Numbered from the stretch's first letter, positions 8,664 through 18,173 are shown. The stretch: 64,000 bases of DNA from Variovorax sp. IB41 (GCF_016405905.1 NZ_JAEFCB010000008.1:219378-283377); one strand, 5' to 3'. Numbers and translations are program-made. The notes: generated by a model from the sequence alone, not told the origin.

Positions 8664-9269
8664 ATGAAGATTCTTGTGGTGGGCGCTACGGGCGCCATAG
8701 GCAGTGCGGTGGCCCAGGTGCTGGCCGACCGCGGGCACGAGGTGGTGCGGGCAGGGCGCACGCGCGGTGACGCGCAGGTCGACATCACCAATGACGCGAG
8801 CGTCCAGGCGCTGTATGCGGCGGTGGGGCGCGTCGATGCGATCGTCTCGGCGACGGGCGGCCTGTTCTTCGGTCCGCTCGCCGACATGCGGCCGGCCGAT
8901 TTCAACGTGGGCCTGCAGGACAAGCTGCTCGGCCAGGTGCGGCTCGCGCTGCTGGGCCAGCACGTGCTGGCCGATGGCGGCTCGATCACGCTGACCACGG
9001 GCGTCGCGGCCGAAGACCCGGTCCGTGGCGGAAGCAATGCGGCGGCGGTGAATGCGGGGGTCGAGGGGTTCGTGAAAGGCGCGGCGATCGAGCTGCCGCG
9101 GGGCCTGCGCATCAATGCGGTGAGCCCGACGCTGCTGACCGAATCGCTGGCCGCGTATGGCGCGCTCTTTCCGGGCGTCGAGACCGTGCCGGCCGCGCGC
9201 GTGGCGCTGGCCTATGTGCGCAGCATCGAAGGACCGCTGACGGGGCGCGTGTTGCGCGTGTGGCAATGA
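8664..9269 (+). CDS. Atypical short-chain dehydrogenase-like protein
   Basis: A 201-residue Rossmann protein beginning MKILVVGATGAIGSA with the dinucleotide motif at residues 7-13. Beyond that motif it departs from classical SDRs: where YxxxK is expected the sequence reads SNAAAVNAGVEGF, so the catalytic tyrosine and lysine are missing. Related short LysR-linked SDR-like proteins are common, so this looks like a subfamily trait and not a mutation. The frame is open far upstream but the ATG at 8664 starts the first strand. The stop overlaps the start of the next gene (ATGA), so the two are co-translated. Confidence 0.8.
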   Translation: MKILVVGATGAIGSAVAQVLADRGHEVVRAGRTRGDAQVDITNDASVQALYAAVGRVDAIVSATGGLFFGPLADMRPADFNVGLQDKLLGQVRLALLGQHVLADGGSITLTTGVAAEDPVRGGSNAAAVNAGVEGFVKGAAIELPRGLRINAVSPTLLTESLAAYGALFPGVETVPAARVALAYVRSIEGPLTGRVLRVWQ

Positions 9270-10249
9270 GCAGGCGCACACGGCTGGCCGGCGCGTTGCT
9301 CGCGCTCGCCATGACCGCGGCCACCGCCGCACCGCCCGACGTGCAGGCGCTGCCCGAGGACTGGTATCCGGAAAGCGTCGCCATCGGACCGGACGGTGCG
9401 TTCTACGTCGGCAGCTGGCGCCAGGGCGCTGTCGCCAAGTTGAAGCCGGGCGCTGCGCCGAAGGCCCAGGTGCTGGTGAAGCCCGGTGCCGATGGCCTCG
9501 CGAACGGGCAGGGCGTGCTGGTCGATGCGAAACACCGGGCCCTGTGGGTCTGCTCGGGCAACAGCGGCTTCACCACCGTGCCGCAGACGCCGAGCGCGCT
9601 CAAGCGCTACGACCTCGCCACCGGCGCGCCGCGCGCGAGCTACGCGATGCCCGATGCAGGCTACTGCAACGACCTGGCGCAAGACGCGCGCGGCAACCTC
9701 TACGTGACGGACTCTTTTCATCCGCGCGTGCTGCGGCTCGCGCCGGGCGCGGCCGCGCTCACGGTGTGGAAGGAAGACCCAGCGCTCGCCGGCGAAGGCC
9801 CCTACAAGGGACTGAATGGCATCGCCATCGATGGCGGGCGCGACGTCTACGTGAGCCTCGTGGCGGCGTCGTCGCACCTGCTGCGCATCGGGTTGAACGC
9901 GGACGGCCAGGCCGGCGAGGTCACGCGCATCGAGGCGCCGCGCGTGATGAAGAACGTCGACGCGATCCGCGCCTGGAAGCCCGGGCGGCTGGTGCTGTTC
10001 GAGAGCAATGCCTTCGGCGACGGGCCGTACGGCGGCAAGGTCACGGTGGCGCGCGTCGATGGCGCGAAGCTCGGATTGCAAACGGTGGTGGCGGGGCTCA
10101 ACGATCCGTCCTCGGGCGCGGTGCTGGGCGATCGCGTCTATTTCATCGAGTCGAAGTACGCGCTGCTCACGAAGCGCAAGGACGGCGACGGGGCCGTGCC
10201 GCCCGGCGTGCCCTTCGACATCCAGTCGCACGCGTTGCCGCGGGATTGA
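9266..10249 (+). CDS. SMP-30/gluconolactonase-like exported beta-propeller protein
   Basis: A 327-residue protein with an N-terminal signal peptide (ATTAAPPD boundary near residue 22) and repeated strands of the type DGAFYVGSW, GNLYVTDSF and GRDVYVSLV that mark a six-bladed SMP-30/gluconolactonase-like propeller. The conserved YCNDLAQD segment fits the metal-binding N/D of the family. The start at 9266 overlaps the preceding stop by four bases; a GTG at 9260 is possible. Lactonase activity is plausible but unproven; many family members have other or no known reactions. Confidence 0.75.
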   Translation: MSRRTRLAGALLALAMTAATAAPPDVQALPEDWYPESVAIGPDGAFYVGSWRQGAVAKLKPGAAPKAQVLVKPGADGLANGQGVLVDAKHRALWVCSGNSGFTTVPQTPSALKRYDLATGAPRASYAMPDAGYCNDLAQDARGNLYVTDSFHPRVLRLAPGAAALTVWKEDPALAGEGPYKGLNGIAIDGGRDVYVSLVAASSHLLRIGLNADGQAGEVTRIEAPRVMKNVDAIRAWKPGRLVLFESNAFGDGPYGGKVTVARVDGAKLGLQTVVAGLNDPSSGAVLGDRVYFIESKYALLTKRKDGDGAVPPGVPFDIQSHALPRD

Positions 10250-10337
10250 GGGCGCCGGAGAGTGCGTTCCGCGTATAGCACTCATATGCGCATGGAAATT
10301 GCGGCGGCGCGGGGCTGGATTACCCTCCGCAGCCACG

Positions 10338-11624
10338 ATGAAAAAAGCCTACCGCGCCTCCCTCCTGCGATTCGACGACGCGGGCCTGCCCGTTTTCGAT
10401 GAAGACGGCCTGCTCGTCGTCGCCCCCGATGCCGCCGGCCGCCAGCGCGTCGTCGATGCCGGCAGCCACGCCGCCGTGTCGCCGCGCCATCCCGATGCCG
10501 ACGTGACCCACCTGCCGGGCCGCATCCTCGCGCCGGGCTTCGTGGACATGCACATCCACTTTCCGCAGACCGACATCATCGGCGCGCCCTCGCCGGGCCT
10601 CTTGCCCTGGCTCGAGAACTACACCTTCCCCGCCGAGAGCAAATTCGTCGACCCGGCGCATTCGCGCGAAGTGGCCGATGTGTTCTTCGACGAGCTGCTG
10701 CGCAACGGCGTGACCACCTCGCTCACCTTCGCGACCTCGCACGTCGCCTCGGTCGATGCCTTCTTCGAGAGCGCGCAGCGCCGCGGGCTGCGCATGATCA
10801 CCGGCAAGGTGCTGCAGGACCGCAACTCGCCCGACGGCGTGCGCGACGAAACCGAGCAGAGCCTCATCGACACCGAATCGCTGATCCGCAAGTGGCACAA
10901 CGTGGATCGCCTGGGCTACGCCATCACGCCGCGCTTCGCGCCCACCAGCACCGATGCGCAGATGCGCGGCGCGGGCGAACTGGCCGCGAAGTACGCCGAC
11001 ACCTGGATCCAGTCGCACGTGGCCGAGAACCGCGACGAGGTGCAGTGGGCGCGGGAGCTCTACCCGAAGTCGCGCTCGTACCTGGACGTGTACGCCGGCT
11101 TCGGCCTGATGCGCGAGCGCGCCGTGTACGCGCACTGCATCTACATCGACGACGAAGACCGCCGCCTGATGCGCGAGACGAAAACCGCCGCGGCCGTGAG
11201 CCCGACGAGCAACCTCTTCCTGGGCAGCGGCTTCTTCGACTTCGGCGCGGCCGACCGCATCGAGTCGCCCTACGGCCTTGCGAGCGACGTGGGCGGCGGC
11301 ACGAGCTTCAGCCCCTTCCACACCATGCTGGCCGCTTACTACGTGGGCCGCGAAGGCCAGACCAAGACCGGCCTGAGCATCCCGCCCTCGCGCCTGTGGT
11401 GGCACCACACCGGCGGCGCGGCGCGTTCGCTGGGGCTGGGTGGCGTGGTCGGCAATCTGCAGCCGGGGTGCGAGGCCGACTTCCTGGTGCTGAACCCGTC
11501 GGCCACGCCGCTGCTGGCGCGCAAGACGAAGCTGGCGAACACGCTGGAAGAATTGCTCTTCGCGATGATCGTGCTGGGCGATGACCGGCTGGTCGAGCGC
11601 ACGGTGATTTCGCAGGCGGGCTGA
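10338..11624 (+). CDS. guaD: Guanine deaminase
   Basis: A 428-residue amidohydrolase that deaminates guanine to xanthine in purine salvage and breakdown. The metal site opener [12 protein letters not shown] is at about residues 67-77 (H72 and H74 as ligands), and the segments [26 protein letters not shown] and [12 protein letters not shown] match the guanine deaminase consensus closely. Length is typical. The frame is open upstream to 10008, but ATG 10338 is right for the family N-terminus. It is a single gene here, 73 bases before dcd. Confidence 0.93.
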   Translation: MKKAYRASLLRFDDAGLPVFDEDGLLVVAPDAAGRQRVVDAGSHAAVSPRHPDADVTHLPGRILAPGFVDMHIHFPQTDIIGAPSPGLLPWLENYTFPAESKFVDPAHSREVADVFFDELLRNGVTTSLTFATSHVASVDAFFESAQRRGLRMITGKVLQDRNSPDGVRDETEQSLIDTESLIRKWHNVDRLGYAITPRFAPTSTDAQMRGAGELAAKYADTWIQSHVAENRDEVQWARELYPKSRSYLDVYAGFGLMRERAVYAHCIYIDDEDRRLMRETKTAAAVSPTSNLFLGSGFFDFGAADRIESPYGLASDVGGGTSFSPFHTMLAAYYVGREGQTKTGLSIPPSRLWWHHTGGAARSLGLGGVVGNLQPGCEADFLVLNPSATPLLARKTKLANTLEELLFAMIVLGDDRLVERTVISQAG

Positions 11625-11697
11625 GCGGGGAGGGCGGGCCGTTTGGCGCGTGCCACAATTCGCGCCATTCCCCCCGCAGCAGCATCAGCGACCGCAT

Positions 11698-12264
11698 ATG
11701 AGCATCAAGAGCGACAAATGGATCCGGCGCATGGCCGAGCAGACCGGCATGATCGAGCCCTTCGAGCCCGGCCAGGTGCGCGAGGCCTCCGGCCACAAGA
11801 TCATCAGCTACGGCACCTCGAGCTACGGCTACGACATCCGTTGCGCGCCTGAATTCAAGGTCTTCACCAACATCCACAGCACCGTGGTCGATCCGAAGAA
11901 CTTCGACGAGAAGAGCTTCGTGGACATGCACGGCGACTACTGCATCATCCCGCCCAACAGCTTCGCGCTGGCGCGCACCGTCGAGTACTTCCGCATCCCG
12001 CGCAACGTGCTGACCATTTGCCTTGGCAAGAGCACGTACGCGCGTTGCGGGATCATCGTCAACGTGACCCCGTTCGAGCCCGAATGGGAAGGCTACGTGA
12101 CGCTGGAATTCAGCAACACCACGCCGCTGCCGGCCAAGATCTACGCGGGCGAAGGCTGCGCGCAGGTGTTGTTCTTCGAGAGCGACGAAGTCTGCGAGAC
12201 CAGCTACAAGGACCGCGGCGGCAAGTACCAGGGCCAGCGCGGCGTCACTCTGCCGAAAACCTGA
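11698..12264 (+). CDS. dcd: dCTP deaminase
   Basis: A 188-residue enzyme, exactly the usual length, that deaminates dCTP to dUTP for dTTP synthesis. The nucleotide-binding and catalytic segments [23 protein letters not shown] and [20 protein letters not shown] are conserved in order, and the C-terminus [15 protein letters not shown] is the lid typical of bacterial Dcd. The open frame begins at 11650 but the ATG at 11698 (MSIKSDKWI) is the conserved start. A possible extended -10 element (tgccacaat) lies at about 11651-11659. Confidence 0.97.
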   Translation: MSIKSDKWIRRMAEQTGMIEPFEPGQVREASGHKIISYGTSSYGYDIRCAPEFKVFTNIHSTVVDPKNFDEKSFVDMHGDYCIIPPNSFALARTVEYFRIPRNVLTICLGKSTYARCGIIVNVTPFEPEWEGYVTLEFSNTTPLPAKIYAGEGCAQVLFFESDEVCETSYKDRGGKYQGQRGVTLPKT

Positions 12265-12297
12265 CGCGGCGGCGGGTTCGGCACTGACGCCCGGTTA

Positions 12298-12315
12298 CCC
12301 CGGGCCGTCCCGGGG
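12298..12315. terminator. Hairpin between dcd and the zinc peptidase gene
   Basis: A perfect 7-bp stem (ccccggg / cccgggg) with a 4-base loop, 33 bases past the dcd stop. No T-run follows on either strand, so termination is uncertain. Confidence 0.3.
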
Positions 12316-12375
12316 CAAGTACCATCCAGCAACTATCCGGCAACAGTTGTTGTGCACGCCGGGAAGGAGACTGCG

Positions 12376-13266
12376 ATGAGATGGGAAGGCAACGAACAAT
12401 CGGACAACGTTGAAGATCGCCGCGGCGAAGGTGGTGGGGGCGGCGGTGGCGGCGGCTTCATCGGCGGGCGCGGCATCGGCATCGGCACCATCGCGGTCGC
12501 GCTGATCGCCGGCTGGGTCTTCGGCATCAACCCGCTCACCGTGCTGAGCCTGCTCAGCGGCGGCGGCGGTCCGGCCCAGGTGCAGCAGGCGCCGCAGGGC
12601 CCCGCGCCCAAGCCGCCGTCGGGCGATCGCGAAGCGGCCTTCGTCTCGACCGTGCTCAAGAACACCGAAGTGGTGTGGACCGACATCTTCCGGCAGAACG
12701 GCGGCAGCTACCAGGCGCCCCGGCTCGTGCTGTTCCGCGGCGCCACGCCCACGGCCTGCGGCACCGGGCAATCGGCCATGGGCCCGTTCTACTGCCCGGG
12801 CGACAAGAAGGTCTACATCGACCTCGGTTTCTACGAGACGCTCAAGAACCAGCTCGGCGCGCCGGGCGAATTCGCGCAGGCCTACGTCATCGCGCACGAA
12901 GTCGGCCATCACGTGCAGGACGAATTGGGCATCACCGCCAAGGTCGACGGCATGCGCGGGCGGCTGAGCCAGTCGCAGAACAACGCGGTGAGCGTGCGCG
13001 TCGAACTGCAGGCCGACTGCTTTGCGGGCGTGTGGGCGCACCACTCGCAGGAATCGAAGAAGTGGCTCGACCCGGGCGACATCGAGGCCGCCATGAACGC
13101 CGCGCAGAAGATCGGCGACGACGCGCTGCAGCGTTCCGCGGGCCGCGCGGTGGTGCCCGACAGCTTCACCCACGGCTCCAGCGCACAGCGCCAGAAGTGG
13201 TTCGGCGCGGGTTACCAGAGCGGCGACATGAAGTCGTGCGATACCTTCAACGCGCGCAATCTTTGA
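12376..13266 (+). CDS. YpfJ-like neutral zinc metallopeptidase
   Basis: A 296-residue membrane-anchored protein of the YpfJ / zinc_peptidase family. A charged, glycine-run N-terminus (residues 1-35) precedes one transmembrane helix (about 36-55), a proline/glycine linker and a globular domain with the zinc motif HEVGHH at 173-178. The downstream ELQADCFAG segment supplies the expected third ligand region. Length matches the family. The chosen ATG (12376) starts the conserved MRWEGNEQSDNVEDRRG. Substrates are unknown. Confidence 0.9.
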   Translation: MRWEGNEQSDNVEDRRGEGGGGGGGGGFIGGRGIGIGTIAVALIAGWVFGINPLTVLSLLSGGGGPAQVQQAPQGPAPKPPSGDREAAFVSTVLKNTEVVWTDIFRQNGGSYQAPRLVLFRGATPTACGTGQSAMGPFYCPGDKKVYIDLGFYETLKNQLGAPGEFAQAYVIAHEVGHHVQDELGITAKVDGMRGRLSQSQNNAVSVRVELQADCFAGVWAHHSQESKKWLDPGDIEAAMNAAQKIGDDALQRSAGRAVVPDSFTHGSSAQRQKWFGAGYQSGDMKSCDTFNARNL

Positions 13267-13282
13267 TCGGTCCTTGAGATTC

Positions 13283-13301
13283 ATGGGCCCGCAGGGCCCA
13301 T
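13283..13301. terminator. Palindromic hairpin after the zinc peptidase gene
   Basis: atgggccc / gggcccat form a perfect 8-bp stem with a 3-base loop 16 bases after the stop codon. The following bases are only mildly T-rich, so it is a weak or bidirectional terminator candidate. Confidence 0.45.
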
Positions 13302-13408
13302 GTTCATTGACCCGAGTGCTATTGAATAAATAGCAATATCGGTGGCGCGGGCGTTGTCACGGCGCCGTCACTGCCGTTTTTTGCGGCAATGCGACAATAG
13401 CGGGCTCA

Positions 13409-14893
13409 ATGACAAGCTCCTTCTCCAATCTATCGCTGGCAGAACCGCTGGCCCGCGCCGTAGCCGAAATGGGCTACGAGACCATGACACCGATCCAGGA
13501 GCAGGCCATTCCGGTCGTGCTTTCGGGCCAGGATGTGATGGGCGCCGCGCAGACCGGCACCGGCAAGACGGCAGCGTTCTCGCTCCCCCTGCTGCAGCGC
13601 ATGCTCAAGCACGAAAACGCCTCCACCTCGCCCGCGCGGCACCCGGTGCGCGCGCTCGTGCTGCTGCCCACGCGCGAGCTGGCCGACCAGGTCGCGCAAC
13701 AGGTCAAGCTGTACGCCAAGTACACGAACCTGCGCAGCACGGTGGTGTTCGGCGGCATCGACATGAAGCCGCAGACGCTGGAACTGAAGAGGGGCGTCGA
13801 GGTGCTGGTGGCCACGCCGGGGCGCCTGCTGGATCACATCGAAGCCAAGAACGCGGTGCTCAACCAGGTCGAATACGTCGTGCTCGACGAGGCCGACCGC
13901 ATGCTGGACATCGGCTTCCTGCCCGACCTGCAGCGCATCCTGAGCTACCTGCCCAAGCAGCGGACCACGCTGCTGTTCTCGGCCACGTTCTCGCCTGAAA
14001 TCAAGCGGCTGGCCGGCAGCTACCTGCAGAACCCGGTCACCATCGAAGTGGCGCGGCCGAACGAAACGGCCTCCACCGTCGAGCAGCATTTCTACAGCGT
14101 CTCGGACGACGACAAGCGCCGCGCGCTCAAGCAGATCGTCAAGCAGCGCGGCATCACGCAGGCCTTCGTGTTCGTCAACAGCAAGCTCGGCTGCGCGCGC
14201 CTCGCACGCTCGCTGGAGCGCGACGGTCTGCGTACCACCGCACTGCACGGCGACAAGAGCCAGGACGAACGCCTGAAGGCGCTCGCCTCGTTCAAGGCCG
14301 GCGAAGTCGACCTGCTGGTGTGCACCGATGTCGCGGCCCGGGGCCTCGACATCAAGGATGTGCCCGCCGTCTTCAACTTCGACATTCCGTTCAACGCCGA
14401 AGACTACGTGCACCGCATCGGCCGCACCGGCCGCGCCGGCGCCTCGGGCCTGGCCGTGAGCTTTGCCAGCGGCGGCAACGATGCGCGCCTGGTGGCCGAC
14501 ATCGAGAAGCTGATCAAGAAGAAGATCGAGCTCGAACCCGTCGAGTTCGAAGAAGACCGCCCGCGCGGCCGCATCAACGACGGACGCCGCCACTGGCGCG
14601 AAGAAGGTGAAGCCGGCGATGCACGCGACGTGCTCGACCAGCCGCGCGAACGCAGCACCAGCAGCTTCGGTGCCGACGCCCCCCGCCGTGGCACCGGCGG
14701 TGGCGGACGCCCGCACCGTGCGCCTTCGGCACCGCGCGATCCGTTCTTCGACAAGCCCTACGAGCCGGGCGAGGCCGACGCCACGCCGGCATGGGAAGCC
14801 GCCGCCAAGGCAGCGCCCGCGCGCGGCATCTCGAGCAACATCAAGAGCAAGCGCAAGGTCGCGGCGCTGTTCAAGAGCGCCGAGCCGAGCTGA
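13409..14893 (+). CDS. rhlE: DEAD-box RNA helicase RhlE-like
   Basis: A 494-residue ATP-dependent RNA helicase. Motifs in order: Q-motif region TPIQEQAIP, Walker A AQTGTGKT (47-54), PTRELADQ, VLDEADRMLDIGF, SAT, and HRIGRTGRAG in the second RecA domain. The C-terminal roughly 110 residues are basic and low in complexity (RGTGGGGRP type), an RNA-binding tail as in RhlE and related cold-adapted helicases. It is monocistronic and ends at a strong bidirectional terminator. The rhlE symbol rests on the motif pattern and tail; other DEAD-box paralogues would look similar. Confidence 0.9.
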   Translation: MTSSFSNLSLAEPLARAVAEMGYETMTPIQEQAIPVVLSGQDVMGAAQTGTGKTAAFSLPLLQRMLKHENASTSPARHPVRALVLLPTRELADQVAQQVKLYAKYTNLRSTVVFGGIDMKPQTLELKRGVEVLVATPGRLLDHIEAKNAVLNQVEYVVLDEADRMLDIGFLPDLQRILSYLPKQRTTLLFSATFSPEIKRLAGSYLQNPVTIEVARPNETASTVEQHFYSVSDDDKRRALKQIVKQRGITQAFVFVNSKLGCARLARSLERDGLRTTALHGDKSQDERLKALASFKAGEVDLLVCTDVAARGLDIKDVPAVFNFDIPFNAEDYVHRIGRTGRAGASGLAVSFASGGNDARLVADIEKLIKKKIELEPVEFEEDRPRGRINDGRRHWREEGEAGDARDVLDQPRERSTSSFGADAPRRGTGGGGRPHRAPSAPRDPFFDKPYEPGEADATPAWEAAAKAAPARGISSNIKSKRKVAALFKSAEPS

Positions 14894-14910
14894 TCGGTTC
14901 CAGCGCTGCG

Positions 14911-14945
14911 AAAAAAAGGCCGGGTGATCCCCGGCCTTTTTCTTT
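14911..14945. terminator. Strong bidirectional intrinsic terminator
   Basis: The stem ggccggg / cccggcc (14918-14924 and 14930-14936) is flanked by an A-run on the left and a T-run on the right, so it can end both the rhlE transcript and the convergent leftward rhodanese operon. Confidence 0.9.
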
Positions 14946-14962
14946 GGCGCATACCTGAACGG

Positions 14963-16600
14963 TCAGATCACCTTGAAGTGATGCGTTCCGTCGCGCCCCA
15001 GTTGCTCGACGAGGCCGTACTCCCAATCGAGGTACGCCTGCATGGCCTCCGCGGGTGCATCGGTGCCTTCGTAGGGGCGGCGATAGCGATCGGTGCGCGC
15101 CGTCGCAAGGTGCGTCTCGCCGGTCTTCGCTTCGAGGCCCGCTGCGAACCATGCCGCATTGCCACCAGCGAGCACCAGCACTTCGACATCACGCTGGCCA
15201 CGCGCATCGAGCAGCGCGCGCAGATCGGCCGCGGCATAGCGCGCGAGCAGGCTGCTGCCGCACGTCAGCACATAGCGCTGCGATGCAGGAATCACCGCAT
15301 CGATGGCGCCCGCGAGCTGCGCGCGAATCACATACCAGGCGTCGGGGATGTGCCGCTTCACATAGTTGGCGCTGGTGGTCACGTCGAGCACGGCGGTGCC
15401 GGGGTGTTTCAGCAAGTCGGCCAGCGCCTTGGGCGCGATCTCTCCGACGGCCGCCGCAACCGGCGGGTAGGTAGGCGAGGGCACAGCCTTCTCGGTGAAC
15501 GCAGAAGCGGAAGGCGCCACGTCGGGCACATAGACCTCCCACCCCATCTGCGCGAGCCACGACGCGCTCATCGACGCGCGCACGCCATCGTCGTCCGCCA
15601 GCACGATGCGCGCGCCACGCACGGGCACCTGATGGTCGGTCTCCTGCACCAGCTGGCCGCCGGGCGCGCTCGCAAAGCCGGGCAGGTGGCCCGCCGCATA
15701 TTCCTCGGGCGTGCGCACGTCGAAGCGATAGACGGTGCGGTGCGGCGCCCCCAGCGTCTGCAACGCATCGAGCGCGATGCGTCGCACGCCGGCTGCATCG
15801 GCCACGCGCCGCGCATCGGCCTGTGCTTGCACGCGGTGCGCATCGGACACCGCGGCGGGCGCCTGCCGGTCAGCCCCATGGTCCAGCACCTGCCCCGCGA
15901 GCTTCCAGCCGATGGTGCCGTTGCGCAGCGCCGCCACCGGGTTCGGAATGCCCGCATTCACCAGCGACTGCGTGCCGATGATGCTGCGCGTGCGACCCGC
16001 GCAATTGACGATCACCTGCGTGGCCGGATCGGGCGCGAGCTCGCGCACCCGCAGCACCAGCTCCGCGCCGGGCACGCTCGTGGCCGACGGAATGCTCATC
16101 GTCTGGTACTCGTCGAAGCGGCGCGCGTCGAGCACGACCACGTTGGCCTTGGCCTCGACCAGCGCCTTCACTTCGGGCGCGGAGAGCGACGGCGTGTGCC
16201 GTTCGTGCTCGACCAGTTCGCCGAACGACTTGCTGGGCACATTCACGTCGCGGAACAGCTCGCCGCCCGCCGCGCGCCAGCCTTCCAGGCCGCCTTCGAG
16301 CAGGTGCACGTTCGTGTAGCCGAGCGCGGCGAGGGTGCGCGCCGCGAGCGGCGCGAGATCGGTGCCGCCGTGCGCGCCGTACAGCACGATGAACGTGTCC
16401 AGTCGCGGAATGCGCCGCCAGGCTTCGATCTCGATCTTCGAGAGCGGCAGGTTCGCGGCCCACAGCGGATGTTCATGCGCGAACGGGTCTTCCTCGCGCA
16501 CGTCGAGCAGCGCCGTCTCTTCGCGCGCGAGGAGGCGTTCGCGTACAACGGCAAAGGACACAGCGGCAAAGGACACAAGGGGAAAGGCAGCGGTCGTCAT
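14963..16600 (-). CDS. Four-domain rhodanese-like sulfurtransferase
   Basis: A 545-residue protein that reads as four consecutive rhodanese homology domains. The active-site loop cysteine is clear in the second domain (NCAGRTRS) and present in the fourth (TCGSSLLAR), whereas the equivalent loops in the first (YGAHGGTD) and third (ADDDGVRA) lack cysteine and look structural. Rhodaneses transfer sulfane sulfur, for example from thiosulfate or persulfides. The ATG at 16600 overlaps the stop of the thiol dioxygenase gene by four bases, tying it to thiol oxidation. A 15-base direct duplication near its start gives the repeated AVSFA at residues about 12-18. Confidence 0.85.
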   Translation of the reverse strand: MTTAAFPLVSFAAVSFAVVRERLLAREETALLDVREEDPFAHEHPLWAANLPLSKIEIEAWRRIPRLDTFIVLYGAHGGTDLAPLAARTLAALGYTNVHLLEGGLEGWRAAGGELFRDVNVPSKSFGELVEHERHTPSLSAPEVKALVEAKANVVVLDARRFDEYQTMSIPSATSVPGAELVLRVRELAPDPATQVIVNCAGRTRSIIGTQSLVNAGIPNPVAALRNGTIGWKLAGQVLDHGADRQAPAAVSDAHRVQAQADARRVADAAGVRRIALDALQTLGAPHRTVYRFDVRTPEEYAAGHLPGFASAPGGQLVQETDHQVPVRGARIVLADDDGVRASMSASWLAQMGWEVYVPDVAPSASAFTEKAVPSPTYPPVAAAVGEIAPKALADLLKHPGTAVLDVTTSANYVKRHIPDAWYVIRAQLAGAIDAVIPASQRYVLTCGSSLLARYAAADLRALLDARGQRDVEVLVLAGGNAAWFAAGLEAKTGETHLATARTDRYRRPYEGTDAPAEAMQAYLDWEYGLVEQLGRDGTHHFKVI

Positions 16601-17196
16601 GCGAAGGTCGATCTGAGTTCTTCGGAGCGGTCCCAGAGGTTGGGAAGCAGCGTGTTGGCGTAGCCCGAGACGAAAGGCTTGCGCCCGCCCTCGGCCGGGT
16701 AAGTATGCCGCCGTACCGCGCCGATGTTGGCGCCGTAGACGTGGATGCTGATCGACACGCGGTCCGCATGCGCGTTGTGCACGCGGTGCAGGTCGCCGAC
16801 GGTGGGCGACACGGCCTCCACGTCGCCCGCATCGAGCCGCACCGCGTCGCCGCGCGGCTGCGCGCGGCCCTCGCCGTCGAACGCGTAGCCCTGGCTGTAC
16901 TCCGCGCCGCGCAGCATGCCGATGAGGCCCCACACCGTGTGGTCGTGGACCGGCGTGGCCTGCCCCGGCCCCCAGACGAAGCTCACGACCGAGAAGCGCT
17001 CGGTGCTGTCGGCATGCAGCAAAAACTGCTGGTAGCGCGCGGGGTCGGGGCGCGCGAAGGCATCGGGCAGCCAGTCGTCGCGCGCCACCAGCGTGCGCAG
17101 CAGCGCGCCGCCTTCGGAGAGGATGCGCGGTTCGTCGGGTGCGCTGTCGAGCAGCCGGCCGAAGGCGCCGACGAAATCGCGCAGCGGCGCGATCAC
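16597..17196 (-). CDS. Cysteine dioxygenase-family thiol dioxygenase
   Basis: A 199-residue cupin of the cysteine dioxygenase family, which oxidises a thiol to a sulfinate with O2 at a mononuclear iron. The iron ligands are expected at H84, H86 (HDHTVWG) and H137 (GDLHRVHN); IHVYG near 152-155 gives the histidine and tyrosine of the family's outer triad. The YQQ segment (55-57) recalls the glutamine-type subclass that prefers 3-mercaptopropionate or mercaptosuccinate, so cysteine may not be the substrate. The GTG start overlaps the stop of the upstream receptor gene (GTGA), and the frame is also open upstream without a better start. Confidence 0.85.
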   Translation of the reverse strand: MIAPLRDFVGAFGRLLDSAPDEPRILSEGGALLRTLVARDDWLPDAFARPDPARYQQFLLHADSTERFSVVSFVWGPGQATPVHDHTVWGLIGMLRGAEYSQGYAFDGEGRAQPRGDAVRLDAGDVEAVSPTVGDLHRVHNAHADRVSISIHVYGANIGAVRRHTYPAEGGRKPFVSGYANTLLPNLWDRSEELRSTFA

Positions 17197-18173
17197 GCGG
17201 AGCGCTTCCAGAGCTGGGTGTCGGTGATGGCGCGCACGTCCACGCGCACCGGCAGGATGCCGTCGCGCGCCGAGCGGTCGGCCACGGCCTGTAGCGCGAC
17301 GATGTCCGCCTCGCTCACCGGCCGGCCCGCCACCGACGCACGCGCCGTGATGATGCGCGCCGACTCGATCGGCAAGCGCGTGAGCTGGCTGTACGCCTGC
17401 GCATAGGCCTCGGGATTGGCCAGCGCCCAGTCGCCCGCGCGGCCCAGCCGGTCCAGGAACTGGACGATGGCCGCGCGCCGGGCCGGATCGGCCAGCGAAT
17501 GCTCGCTCGCGGTGATGAAGCCCAGCGCGGTGTTGATGCCGCGCCCGTCGCGCAGGATCCGCCCGCCCTGCTGCACCGCGATCGTGTAGTACGGATCGAA
17601 GACGGCCCACGCGTCGATCTGCTTCGATGCGAACGCGGCCGCCGCATCGGTCGGCAGCACGAACTTCACCGTCACCTCGCTGCGCGGCACGCCGGCCTCT
17701 TCGAGCGCGCCGTAGAGCTGGTACTGCGAGATGCTACCGCGCGCCGACGAGACGATCACCGTCTTGCCGCGCAGGTCGCTCACGCTGCGCAGCGTTGAGT
17801 CGGGCTGCACCACGATGCCCAGCGAATCGGCCTTGCCGACGCGCGTGGCGACGATCTTCAGCGGCGTCTTGCCGACGGCCGCGGCCAGCACCGGCAGGTC
17901 GCCGGCCATCGCGGTGTCGACGGCCGCGCTGCGTTGCGCCTCGAACAGCGGCGCGGCCCCTTGGAAATTGGCCCAGCGGTAAGCGAACGGCGCGCCTTCG
18001 AGCGCTTTCGACGCCTCGAACAGCGAACGCAGGCCGCCGGCCTGGTCGCCGAGGATCAGCGTGGTCTGCGGCTGCGCCCACGCACGCAGCGTGCCGGTCG
18101 CGGCCAGCGAGAGCGCGGCGCCTTGCTTCAACCAGCTGCGGCGCGAGGCCTTGGAAAACAGCAGATCGGTCAT
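17193..18173 (-). CDS. Sulfonate ABC transporter substrate-binding protein (SsuA-like)
   Basis: A 326-residue periplasmic receptor of the NMT1/SsuA-like group. It has a Tat-like N-terminus (RRSW then a hydrophobic segment ending AWAQ) and the pattern LGDQAGGLRSLFEA that it shares with the receptor at 26693, marking the two as paralogues. The segments AVDTAMAGDLPVL and DLRGKTVIVSSARGS match aliphatic sulfonate receptors. It is linked by 4-base overlaps to the monooxygenase gene before it and the dioxygenase gene after it. No permease lies in this leftward operon, so it must borrow the SsuBC pair of the rightward operon or another. Confidence 0.87.
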   Translation of the reverse strand: MTDLLFSKASRRSWLKQGAALSLAATGTLRAWAQPQTTLILGDQAGGLRSLFEASKALEGAPFAYRWANFQGAAPLFEAQRSAAVDTAMAGDLPVLAAAVGKTPLKIVATRVGKADSLGIVVQPDSTLRSVSDLRGKTVIVSSARGSISQYQLYGALEEAGVPRSEVTVKFVLPTDAAAAFASKQIDAWAVFDPYYTIAVQQGGRILRDGRGINTALGFITASEHSLADPARRAAIVQFLDRLGRAGDWALANPEAYAQAYSQLTRLPIESARIITARASVAGRPVSEADIVALQAVADRSARDGILPVRVDVRAITDTQLWKRSA

